Origin: Desulfurellaceae bacterium bin18
GTDB lineage: Bacteria; Desulfobacterota; Binatia; Bin18
NCBI GenBank assembly: GCA_002238415.1
Contig: MPMI01000045.1
Coordinates: forward strand, 1 to 41,182
Reading direction: 5' to 3'
Length of the DNA stretch: 41,182 nt
Position numbers and translations under genes: made by a program. This document shows positions 22,057 to 29,717 of the stretch, one piece after another (position 1 is the stretch's first letter; every line of letters starts with the position of its first letter). The notes beneath the pieces are model-generated. The model was not told the DNA's origin, searched no databases, and worked only from the letters and a program-made list of their open reading frames with translations.

Positions 22057-24246
22057 ATGAAAGTTGCCGTGATTTACAACAAGCGGGAGGTCCATCCCTC
22101 GGACGTGATTAACACCTTCGGTCCGCAGACCAAGGAAACCTATAATCCCCAGACCGTAGAACTCGTGGCCTCGTCTCTGGAAAAAGGCGGTCACAACGTC
22201 CGCGTTGTTGAGGGCAATATTGATGTCGCGGATGAGCTGCGGGACTTCATGCCGCGCGTCTTGGCCGGAGAGCGGCCCGGCATGGTCTTTAATATGGCCT
22301 ACGGCATTCAGGGCCAGAGCCGTTACACCCATATGCCGGCCATGCTGGAAATGCTGGGCGTCCCCTATGTCGGTTCCGGCCCCCAAGCGCATGCTGTCGC
22401 GCTGGACAAAATCATGGCCAAGATCGTGTTTCAGCAGCACGGCGTAGCGACTCCCGGATTTTGGTTTTTTGCCAGGCCGGACGATGATATGGACAGCGTC
22501 ACCTATCCCGTCATTGTCAAACCCAAAATGGAGGCCGTCTCCATGGGTCTCAAGATCGTTGACAATAAAGACGACCTTCGAGATGCCGTGAGGGATATTA
22601 TCGACGACTACCGACAGCAGGCGCTGGTCGAAGCCTTTATTGCCGGCCGCGAGTTCGCGGTGGGCGTACTCGGCAACGGTCCGGACCTTGAGGTGCTGCC
22701 CATAGTCGAATTCGACTTTGGCGGCGACCCCAACGCAATTCAGACCCAGGACAATAAGCTCCAGCAGCCGGTCCGGAAAATCTGTCCGGCCAATCTCTCC
22801 GACGCCATGGCGGAAGAACTCCGTCAGTTGGCCCGAGCCTCCTTCACCGCCCTCGGCCTGCACGACTTCTCCCGCATTGATGTCCGCATGGATGCAGATG
22901 GGAAGCCCTACGTCCTTGAAATAAACTCGATGGCCAGCCTGGGGGGAACCGGCTCGTACGTGCACGCAGCCCAGACCGCCGGCTACACCTATGAAACGCT
23001 GGTTAACCGTATGCTCGATGTTGCCGCCGTCCGGTATTTCGGTCGGCCCGACCCAAATGTCATCAGTCTCCCGAACCAGGAAAAGAAGCCTGATGAGACG
23101 CAGCCCCTGCGTGTCCAGGTCCGGTCTCACATCCGGAGCAACCTGACCACCATGGAAGACGACCTGCGTTCCATGGTTGGAATGGATACTTATGTTTATA
23201 ATTCCGAGGGGGTCAACGAACTCGGTAGTTGGTTCTCCAAGATCCTCAGCCAGTTGCGATTCAAAAGACAGGTCTATCCGCAGACCGAGGTAGGCAATGT
23301 CCTGTACTTCTCCAATCACGATAGTCAACGCAACGATATCCTGCTGCTGTCCCACCTCGATACCCTCTATTCCTACCGCGACTTTGTTTCCTTTCGCGAG
23401 GATCGAGGGCGGTTCTATGGCTCGGGCGTTGCCGAGAGTAAGGGCGGCCTGGCGGTCATGCTGGCCGCCCTGCGGGCGTTGCGTTTCACTCGTCGCCTGC
23501 ACCGTATCCGCTGCGGCATCCTGCTCACCACCGATGACGCCCTGGGCGGTCGCTTCAGCCGGAAGACCGTTGAAGAACTTGCCCTGAACTCTCACTATGT
23601 CGCCGGTCTCAAGAACGGAAGCCTTGAGGGTGGCATTGTCACCTCGTGTTCAGGGCGGAGTGATTTTCAGATTGAAGTCTCAAACAGCAAAGCCGGCGAG
23701 AACGGGAAGTTTCCCGACGTGATCAAAATCCTGTGTCAAAAGCTGACCGCCTGGGACAGACTTACATCCGAAGAGAGCGGCATCTTTATCAAGCCGACCC
23801 AGATCGAAGGGCGTACGCTGTATGGCCTGGCTCCCGACTTTGCGAGTACTGCGCTTTCCGTGCAGTTTCGCGAGGTGGATCAGGGAGAACGACTCGAAGA
23901 GCAGATCCGGGGGATTGCGCGGAGAAATCTTCCGCCGCGCTGTCAGGTTCGGGTGTCCAGGCGGGTATCGCGGCTTCCTGTTGTCGATAATGAGAAGGAT
24001 CAGGAATTCTACGACCATGTCCAACAGGTAGCCCAGCGATTAGAAGTCAAAGTCTGTCAGGTTCACCGGGACACCTCGTCTGATATTTGTCACGTCCCGG
24101 ATCGGATTCCCGCCTTGGACGGCTTTGGCCCTATTGGCGGTGCAACACAGACCCCCAACGAGTATATCCTGCGCGATAGCTTAATAGACCGTGCTGCGGT
24201 TCTCGCGATGACCATTCGCCTCGCCGCAGAGGGATTCCAGGCATGA
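22057..24246 (+). CDS. D-Ala-D-Ala-ligase-like ATP-grasp domain fused to a degenerate M20 peptidase domain
   Basis: Residues 1-325 are a Ddl-like ATP-grasp ligase: VFNMAYGIQGQSRYTHMPAM, VGSGPQAHAVALDKIMAK, the nucleotide loop YPVIVKPKMEAVSMG, LVEAFIAGREFAVGVLG, and intact metal ligands Asp275 (RIDVRMD) and Glu288/Asn290 (VLEINSM). It should join an amine to a carboxyl group via an acyl phosphate. Residues ~360-729 have the M20 fold (SHLDTLYSYRD with His433 and Asp435), but other metal and catalytic positions are changed: Glu460 for Asp in GVAESKGG, Asp494-Ala495 for Glu-Glu, no Glu-Pro pair, Gln698 for the last His. The second half is probably a non-catalytic binding domain. GAGGAG precedes the ATG by 11 nt. 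The next start overlaps as ATGA. Confidence 0.85.
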   Translation: MKVAVIYNKREVHPSDVINTFGPQTKETYNPQTVELVASSLEKGGHNVRVVEGNIDVADELRDFMPRVLAGERPGMVFNMAYGIQGQSRYTHMPAMLEMLGVPYVGSGPQAHAVALDKIMAKIVFQQHGVATPGFWFFARPDDDMDSVTYPVIVKPKMEAVSMGLKIVDNKDDLRDAVRDIIDDYRQQALVEAFIAGREFAVGVLGNGPDLEVLPIVEFDFGGDPNAIQTQDNKLQQPVRKICPANLSDAMAEELRQLARASFTALGLHDFSRIDVRMDADGKPYVLEINSMASLGGTGSYVHAAQTAGYTYETLVNRMLDVAAVRYFGRPDPNVISLPNQEKKPDETQPLRVQVRSHIRSNLTTMEDDLRSMVGMDTYVYNSEGVNELGSWFSKILSQLRFKRQVYPQTEVGNVLYFSNHDSQRNDILLLSHLDTLYSYRDFVSFREDRGRFYGSGVAESKGGLAVMLAALRALRFTRRLHRIRCGILLTTDDALGGRFSRKTVEELALNSHYVAGLKNGSLEGGIVTSCSGRSDFQIEVSNSKAGENGKFPDVIKILCQKLTAWDRLTSEESGIFIKPTQIEGRTLYGLAPDFASTALSVQFREVDQGERLEEQIRGIARRNLPPRCQVRVSRRVSRLPVVDNEKDQEFYDHVQQVAQRLEVKVCQVHRDTSSDICHVPDRIPALDGFGPIGGATQTPNEYILRDSLIDRAAVLAMTIRLAAEGFQA

Positions 24247-25868
24247 GGATCGCAACCTCTGAGGGCCGTTTCGCCCCGACCGACGACCACAAAGCGGCGG
24301 CAGCCGAAAACGGCATGGTCGCCACTGCCTTTCCCGATGCCACCCAGGCCGGCGTCGAAATGCTCCGGCAGGGCGGCAATGCCGTAGATGCGGCCTGCGC
24401 CGCCGCCCTCGCGCTTGGGGTGTGTGAACCTCAGGCAAGTGGGATTGGCGGGCAGACGATGGCCATTCTGCACCTCCGGGGGAAAACCATCACTATCGAT
24501 GGCTCGACCCGCGCCCCTTCATTCGCCCATATCAGTCAGTTCGAGAAAGGAGATCACGCGGTTGGCTATCGAGCCAGCACAGTTCCCAGCACCATTGCCG
24601 TCCTGGGCTATCTCAATTTTCGGTATGGCAAGCTGGATTGGCCAACCGTCGTACAACCGGCCATTCGGATCGCTCAAGAAGGCTATCCGATTACGCCACT
24701 TCAGCACGACCTCCAGGACCGCTCGCTGGAACAGTTTCTGTCCATCCCGACGCGCTCCGGAGCGCGCTATTTTCTTAAAGAAGGCAAAACGCCGTATGGC
24801 GCCGGGGAGATTTTCAAGCAGCCTGAACTGGCGGCAACCCTGGAACATATTGCCGCTCACGGGCCCCGGTCGTTTTATCAGGGCAAGATCGCTCAGCACA
24901 TTGATGCGGACATGCGGGCCAACGACGGGTTTTTGCGGGCGGATGACCTGGCGCTCATACCGTGGCCGGTTGAGCGACCGGCCCTCAGACGCCGGTACCG
25001 GGACCTGTCTATTGTCACCCTCCCTCCACCCGCCGCCGGGCGCACGCTGCTGCTCGTGCTGTTGATGCTCAGCCACCTGCCGTCCAGGTTTCTGCGCAGC
25101 CGCTCAAAGGAGTCCTATCACTTTATTGCCGAAACCTTTCGCAAGGCGTTTTTACAACGCCGTGAGCGCCCGTTTGATCCGAACACCTACCCGCAGTTTC
25201 CCGATAAAAAGATGATCAACCGGAAGTTTGCCGAAGAACTGGCGAAGTCGATTCGGGACGATATGGATATCCATCTCCCGTTGATCGACCCTCCCGAAGG
25301 GCCGAGTGAAACCACCCACCTGTCCGCCATGGATGCGGAAGGCAATGCCGTTGGGATTACGCAGTCAATAGAGCTGGTCTATGGTTCAAAGGCTGCCGCC
25401 GCGGGGCTTGGCTTTCTCTATAACAATTATATGGATGCCTTTGAGGTCAAGAACCCGGCTCATCCCTTCTATCTCAGACCCAACGGGGTTCCTTGGACTT
25501 CGGTTGCGCCGGCCCTTATTTTTCATGACGACAAACTCTGGATGGTGACGGGCAGTCCGGGCAGCGAGCGCATTTTTTCAACGGTCAGTCAGTTTCTGGT
25601 CCACTGCGTTGATGGCCGGCTGTCCATGGACGAGGCCATGCGGCACCCCCGCTTTCACTGTTCCATTGGTGGCAAGCTCAGTATTGAGGCTGATCGCTTT
25701 GATCCGACCGTCGTCAGTCATCTTGAAAACATGGGCTATAAGGTCGTCCGGCGCGAGCCCTACGCCTTCTACCTTGGCGCCATTCACGCAGTCCTGAAAT
25801 GCCAGACGCGGAGCGGCTTTCAGGGAGTGGCCGAAGTCCGTCGCGACGGGACGGCGGGAGGCCTGTGA
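24243..25868 (+). CDS. Gamma-glutamyltransferase-family protein without signal peptide
   Basis: The 541-residue Ntn-hydrolase has the autoprocessing/nucleophile site ETTHLSAMDAEGNAVGITQS (Thr357), LYNNYMDAF, TSVAPALIF and MVTGSPGSERIFSTVSQ, all at the usual spacing, so large and small subunits should form by self-cleavage before Thr357. Two features are unusual: there is no signal peptide, so it should act in the cytoplasm, and the substrate-carboxylate Arg motif (usually D-x-R-E-x-A-P) reads ITIDGSTRAPS, moving the Arg two positions. It overlaps the ATP-grasp gene by 4 nt and the next gene by 1 nt. It may hydrolyse or transfer a gamma-glutamyl-like group of the ligase product. Confidence 0.85.
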   Translation: MRIATSEGRFAPTDDHKAAAAENGMVATAFPDATQAGVEMLRQGGNAVDAACAAALALGVCEPQASGIGGQTMAILHLRGKTITIDGSTRAPSFAHISQFEKGDHAVGYRASTVPSTIAVLGYLNFRYGKLDWPTVVQPAIRIAQEGYPITPLQHDLQDRSLEQFLSIPTRSGARYFLKEGKTPYGAGEIFKQPELAATLEHIAAHGPRSFYQGKIAQHIDADMRANDGFLRADDLALIPWPVERPALRRRYRDLSIVTLPPPAAGRTLLLVLLMLSHLPSRFLRSRSKESYHFIAETFRKAFLQRRERPFDPNTYPQFPDKKMINRKFAEELAKSIRDDMDIHLPLIDPPEGPSETTHLSAMDAEGNAVGITQSIELVYGSKAAAAGLGFLYNNYMDAFEVKNPAHPFYLRPNGVPWTSVAPALIFHDDKLWMVTGSPGSERIFSTVSQFLVHCVDGRLSMDEAMRHPRFHCSIGGKLSIEADRFDPTVVSHLENMGYKVVRREPYAFYLGAIHAVLKCQTRSGFQGVAEVRRDGTAGGL

Positions 25869-26635
25869 TGGACCCGCTGCCCGTCTTGCTTTCCATTCCG
25901 CACGGCGGGATGGATGTGCCTGCGGAGGTGAAGGACCGGGTGTGTCTCAGCACGCTCGATATTCACGACGATATCGATCCTTTTGTGCGGGAGATATACG
26001 ACCTTGGCCGGAAAGTCGCCACAGTCGTTGCCACTCCCATTCCTCGTACCTTCGTGGACCTGAACCGCGCCCGCGACGACCGGCCGCCCCAGAACCCGGA
26101 CGGTGTGGTCAAGACGCTGACCTGTGTGGGCCAGGAGATTTATGCACACGGGAAAGAACTTGAGTCGGCGGTCATCGACACCTTGCTGGAACGATACTAT
26201 GAGCCGTATCACCAGCGACTTCGCGCTGCCGTCCACAACCCGGCAATCAAGCTGGCCCTCGATTGTCATTCCATGCAGGCCGTCGGGCCGCAGATTTCGC
26301 CCGACGTGGGCCAACCTCGTCCCATATTCTGTTTGGGTAATGCCAGAGGCCAGGCCTGTCCGCCGGAGACCGCCCAGCGCTTGGCCGACTGTTTACGGCG
26401 GGCCTTTGACCTGCAAGAGCACGAGGTGACACTCAATCAGCCGTTTTCGGGCGGTTATATTACGCGTACCTATGGCGGGAGGCCCCTGCCCTGGATTCAG
26501 GTTGAAATGAATCGCTCGCTCTATTTGTCAGATCCATGGTTTGAGCGGGCAACCCTGGCCATGGACCCCCACCGACTGAGGGAACTCAACCGCCGCTTCG
26601 AGACGGCTCTGAGCCTTTTCTTTGCATCCGCATGA
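25868..26635 (+). CDS. N-formylglutamate amidohydrolase-family protein
   Basis: The start is the ATG at 25868, overlapping the previous stop as TGATG; an earlier in-frame ATG (25799) lies deep in the GGT gene. The 255-residue protein shows the HutG-like family motifs: LLSIPHGGMDVP (~7-18), RTFVDLNRARDD (~60-71), LALDCHSMQAVG (~129-140), NQPFSGGYITRTYGG (~190-204) and WIQVEMNRSLY. These form the metal-dependent amidase site (His12, Asp132/His134, Glu213 are candidates). There is no Hut operon around it, so true histidine degradation is unlikely; it more likely removes an N-acyl or amide group from the product of its two neighbours. Confidence 0.85.
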   Translation: MDPLPVLLSIPHGGMDVPAEVKDRVCLSTLDIHDDIDPFVREIYDLGRKVATVVATPIPRTFVDLNRARDDRPPQNPDGVVKTLTCVGQEIYAHGKELESAVIDTLLERYYEPYHQRLRAAVHNPAIKLALDCHSMQAVGPQISPDVGQPRPIFCLGNARGQACPPETAQRLADCLRRAFDLQEHEVTLNQPFSGGYITRTYGGRPLPWIQVEMNRSLYLSDPWFERATLAMDPHRLRELNRRFETALSLFFASA

Positions 26636-26761
26636 AGATCCCATCTATATGCGCCTGCCTCTTTTGTCCGTTCAGCCGAATGCATAAAAAAGGGATACCT
26701 GTCCCATCCTTGCTGCCGGAGTCTCTGATTCCTGTGACGAATTTTATATTCAGGAGGAGCC

Positions 26762-27580
26762 ATGCGCTTTTCTGATTGGACGAACGCCCTAGAACACATA
26801 TCCGAGCGTCTCGCTACGATGCTTCCTGCCGCCCTGGGCGCGACCGGCCTGCTGTTAGTGGGCTGGATTGCGGCGATTCTTGCACGTTTCCTCACGAAAA
26901 AGATTGTCGTGGCGGCTGTCGCCCGTATCAACAGACAATTCCGTCTGGCTGAAGGTCTCAGCGGAACGAGACTTGCCGAGGATGCTCCACGGATCATCGG
27001 AGCGCTCGTGTATTGGGTAGTGCTGTTGTTCTTCGTGGCCGCTGCGATCGACAAACTGCCCCTGCCGGTCGTGACGGACCTGTTGCAGAGTATTGCCTAT
27101 TACCTGCCCCGCGTCCTGTTAGCGGTGGTGATTGCCTTCATGGGTCTGGGCGCAGGAATCCTGGTCAATCGGTGGACGACGAGGGTGGCTGCGGCAGCCG
27201 GCGTCGAGTACGCGCCGGTTCTTGGACGGGTCGCTCAGATCGCTGTTTTTGTCATCGCCCTCCTCGTTGGTGCACAGGAAATCGGATTAGAGAGTGGATT
27301 CTTCACCGCAACGATTTTAATCATTATTGCCGCCATCCTGGGGGGATTGGCGCTCTCGCTCAGTCTGGGCTCAGGTCCAATTGTGAGTAACATCATGGCC
27401 TCCTACTACGCGGCAAAGGCATATCGAATCGGTGATGTCGTGCGCGTGGCCGGCATTGAAGGCGTCGTGCGAGAAATCACTCCCACATCCATTGTGCTTG
27501 ATGCGGCTGACGGTCAGGTGCATCTCCCGGCACGGAAGTATTGTGACGAAGTGTCGGTGGTGCTGAGGAGGGAGGGATGA
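26762..27580 (+). CDS. CmpX/MscS-type small mechanosensitive channel
   Basis: AGGAGGAGCC precedes the ATG. The 272-residue protein has about five membrane helices: GALGATGLLLVGWIAAILAR-like segment near residue 20-45, then LVYWVVLLFFVAAAI, the TM-helix-repeat segment LPRVLLAVVIAFMGLGAGIL, AQIAVFVIALLVGAQ and ATILIIIAAILGGLALSLSL, followed by the MscS beta domain (YRIGDVVRVAGIEGVVREIT). It lacks the C-terminal cage of full MscS. This is the architecture of CmpX-like proteins. It is the first gene of an ion-transport operon, overlapping the next start by 4 nt. Confidence 0.8.
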   Translation: MRFSDWTNALEHISERLATMLPAALGATGLLLVGWIAAILARFLTKKIVVAAVARINRQFRLAEGLSGTRLAEDAPRIIGALVYWVVLLFFVAAAIDKLPLPVVTDLLQSIAYYLPRVLLAVVIAFMGLGAGILVNRWTTRVAAAAGVEYAPVLGRVAQIAVFVIALLVGAQEIGLESGFFTATILIIIAAILGGLALSLSLGSGPIVSNIMASYYAAKAYRIGDVVRVAGIEGVVREITPTSIVLDAADGQVHLPARKYCDEVSVVLRREG

Positions 27581-28392
27581 GCACTATACGGACAATGGTC
27601 CATATCCATCTGAACCGCCATCCCGAAGAAGTGGCGCGGGTGTTGGAAGGGTTCTCTCCCGGTGAAATCGTGGCAGCCTTGCAGGAGGCGCCGGCCGAGA
27701 GTGCTGCCGGTGTGCTTGCCCGCCTCACCCCCGCCTTGGCCAGGGCGTGCCTCGTGCACTGGCCCGCAGGAGGACGTTCGCAGATCGTGGAGCAGTTGCC
27801 CGTGTCGATTGCCGCCGCGCTGCTGCGCCAACTGGAACCGGAAGTTCGGGAAGATACGCTCAGCGGTCTTTCAGACCCGGTGCGTGCGTCGCTCAATCAA
27901 GCTCTGAGGTGTCCGGCTCAGTCCGCCGGAGCGCTTGCCGACCCATCGGTACTCACGCTCCACTCCGACCTCACGGTAGAAGAGGCGCTGGCCCGTCTCA
28001 GCGAAAGCGGCGGTCCGGTCGCCTCCTGCGTCTTCGTGCTCAATCGCTCCCAGCGTCTGGTGGGCGCCGTGACGCCGGGCCAGTTGCTCGGCAGCAGGCA
28101 CGCTGCCCCCCTTGGGTCTTTGGAGTTGGACACGACGCCAGCAGTACCTTCCTACGCCAGCGCTCAGACTCTGGGGGGCCGGGAGGCGTCACTGGAGCCA
28201 CTCGCGGTTGTGGACCCGCAGGGAACATTCCTGGGGACGATTGGAGCCGACACCCTCAAACGTCTGGGTCCTTATAAGGCTCGCCCGCCAGCACTACACC
28301 TGCTGACTTCCCTGAGCGAATTTTATTCGCTTGGCCTCAGTGAGATATTCGCAACCACCCGACCGGGAGAGACGAATCGTGACGCCAGCTAG
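27577..28392 (+). CDS. Stand-alone MgtE N-terminal domain + CBS-like protein
   Basis: The 271-residue protein has an MgtE_N-like superhelix of short repeats (HLNRHPEEVARVLEGFSPGE, then LARLTPALARACLVHWPAGG) at ~1-115, and two CBS-like segments (SDLTVEEALARLSESGGPVA, CVFVLNRSQRLVGAVTPGQL; LEPLAVVDPQGTFLGTIGAD). There are no membrane helices. It looks like the cytosolic Mg2+-sensing part of MgtE made as a separate protein. It overlaps the channel gene at its start (ATGA) and the full MgtE gene at its end. A regulatory subunit role is inferred. Confidence 0.7.
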   Translation: MSTIRTMVHIHLNRHPEEVARVLEGFSPGEIVAALQEAPAESAAGVLARLTPALARACLVHWPAGGRSQIVEQLPVSIAAALLRQLEPEVREDTLSGLSDPVRASLNQALRCPAQSAGALADPSVLTLHSDLTVEEALARLSESGGPVASCVFVLNRSQRLVGAVTPGQLLGSRHAAPLGSLELDTTPAVPSYASAQTLGGREASLEPLAVVDPQGTFLGTIGADTLKRLGPYKARPPALHLLTSLSEFYSLGLSEIFATTRPGETNRDAS

Positions 28393-29689
28393 CCCTGAAA
28401 TCGAACGATCGCTTGTCCAGGATTTTTTTGAACGTCACCCGGAGGAAGCGGCGGATCATCTCGAAATTTCAACGCCATCCGAGGTAGCCGAGGCGCTCTC
28501 CCAAGTAGCACCGGAGACTGCCACTGAAGTATTTCGGCGTCTGTCGCCGGCCAAGGCCCTGGATATTCTCGTGGGGATCGACCTCGATCGCGGGAGACAA
28601 CTGATCCGCAATTTGGACCCACCCCAGGCCGGCGCGCTGTTGGGCGGACTCGATACGCCGCGTTGTGACGATCTCCTCGCTGGGTTAGCACGGGCAGAGG
28701 CGAGGGAGTTGCACGCCCTCATGCGGCATCCCACAGGCAGCGCCGGCCGGCTCATGGACCCCCGAATCACGGTCTTCCGACCTGATATGAAAGTCGAGGA
28801 AGCGCTGGAGCGGCTGCGGTCGATACGGCAGCGGCGGCGCGTGCTTGACCTGTTGATCGTAGACACCGCCGGGCGTCTGTCCGGGACCGTTCCCATTCAA
28901 GAGGTCGTGCTGGCCGAGTCGGAAACGACACTGCTGTCCTTAGTCAAAGGGCTGCCTGTTGCCGTATCCGCATTCACCACACGTGAAGAGATCGTCGAGA
29001 CTATGGAGCGCCACAAGCTGACCAGCATCCCGGTGGTCGACTATGACAACAAGCCGCTTGGGATCATCCGGCTTAACGAAATGGTGTCTGCGGTTGAAGA
29101 AGAGCTCAGTGCTGACCTCGTCAGCATCACGGGCGCGAGCAAGGAAGAGCGTGCCCTCTCGAAAGTGAGCTTCGCTATTCGCAAGCGCTTGCCCTGGTTG
29201 CAGATCAATCTTGCCACCGCATTCCTGGCGGCGGCTGTGGTTGGGCTCTTCGAGGATACGATCTCCCGGTTCACCGCGCTCGCCGTCTTGTTGCCGGTTG
29301 TGGCCGGTCAATCGGGCAACACCGGCGCGCAAGCCCTGGCCGTCGTTCTGCGCGGGCTTGCCCTGCGCGAAATCACCCTGCGCCACTGGCCCCAGGTCGT
29401 TACCAAGGAATTTGCTGCCGGCCTGGTGAACGGCCTGGGAATCGCCCTTGTCACTTGTGCCGGCGTATACGTGTGGAGCGGATCGACTGGACTCGTGTTC
29501 GTCATCGGCCTCGCCATGGTGGTTTCGATGGCTATTGCCGGAGTTGCAGGAGCCATGATCCCGGTGTTGCTGGCGAGAATGGGACAAGACCCGGCGCAAT
29601 CCTCCTCAATCGTCCTGACCACGGTCACCGATGTCTTCGGATTCTTCAGCTTTCTCGGGCTGGCGGCCGTGTTTTCATCACTATTATGA
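28379..29689 (+). CDS. mgtE: MgtE-family magnesium channel
   Basis: The GTG at 28379 (GGGAGAG ~6 nt upstream) is preferred over the open frame to 28331, and overlaps the previous gene by 14 nt. The 436-residue protein has MgtE_N (FFERHPEEAADHLEISTPSE), a CBS pair (~130-255; RPDMKVEEALERLRSIRQRR, LTSIPVVDYDNKPLGIIRLN), a connecting helix, and five membrane helices. The pore signature LPVVAGQSGNTGAQALAV and the Mg2+-binding Asp in SIVLTTVTDVFGFFSFLG are both present, so transport function should be intact. Mg2+ binding between the CBS and N domains closes the channel in this family. Confidence 0.92.
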   Translation: MTPASPEIERSLVQDFFERHPEEAADHLEISTPSEVAEALSQVAPETATEVFRRLSPAKALDILVGIDLDRGRQLIRNLDPPQAGALLGGLDTPRCDDLLAGLARAEARELHALMRHPTGSAGRLMDPRITVFRPDMKVEEALERLRSIRQRRRVLDLLIVDTAGRLSGTVPIQEVVLAESETTLLSLVKGLPVAVSAFTTREEIVETMERHKLTSIPVVDYDNKPLGIIRLNEMVSAVEEELSADLVSITGASKEERALSKVSFAIRKRLPWLQINLATAFLAAAVVGLFEDTISRFTALAVLLPVVAGQSGNTGAQALAVVLRGLALREITLRHWPQVVTKEFAAGLVNGLGIALVTCAGVYVWSGSTGLVFVIGLAMVVSMAIAGVAGAMIPVLLARMGQDPAQSSSIVLTTVTDVFGFFSFLGLAAVFSSLL

Positions 29690-29717
29690 CTCGGACCCGC
29701 AGAGCGGAGGCGCAGAG

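Noticed and set aside
21571..23595. 674-codon open frame on the minus strand
   Set aside because: Only its last 70 codons look like a protein. The rest is exactly antisense to the ATP-grasp gene and has its composition.
26636..26761. Intergenic gap before the CmpX-like gene as RNA gene or riboswitch
   Set aside because: Only a 4-bp stem (ggga/tccc) seen; no M-box or other known Mg2+ riboswitch pattern recognised.
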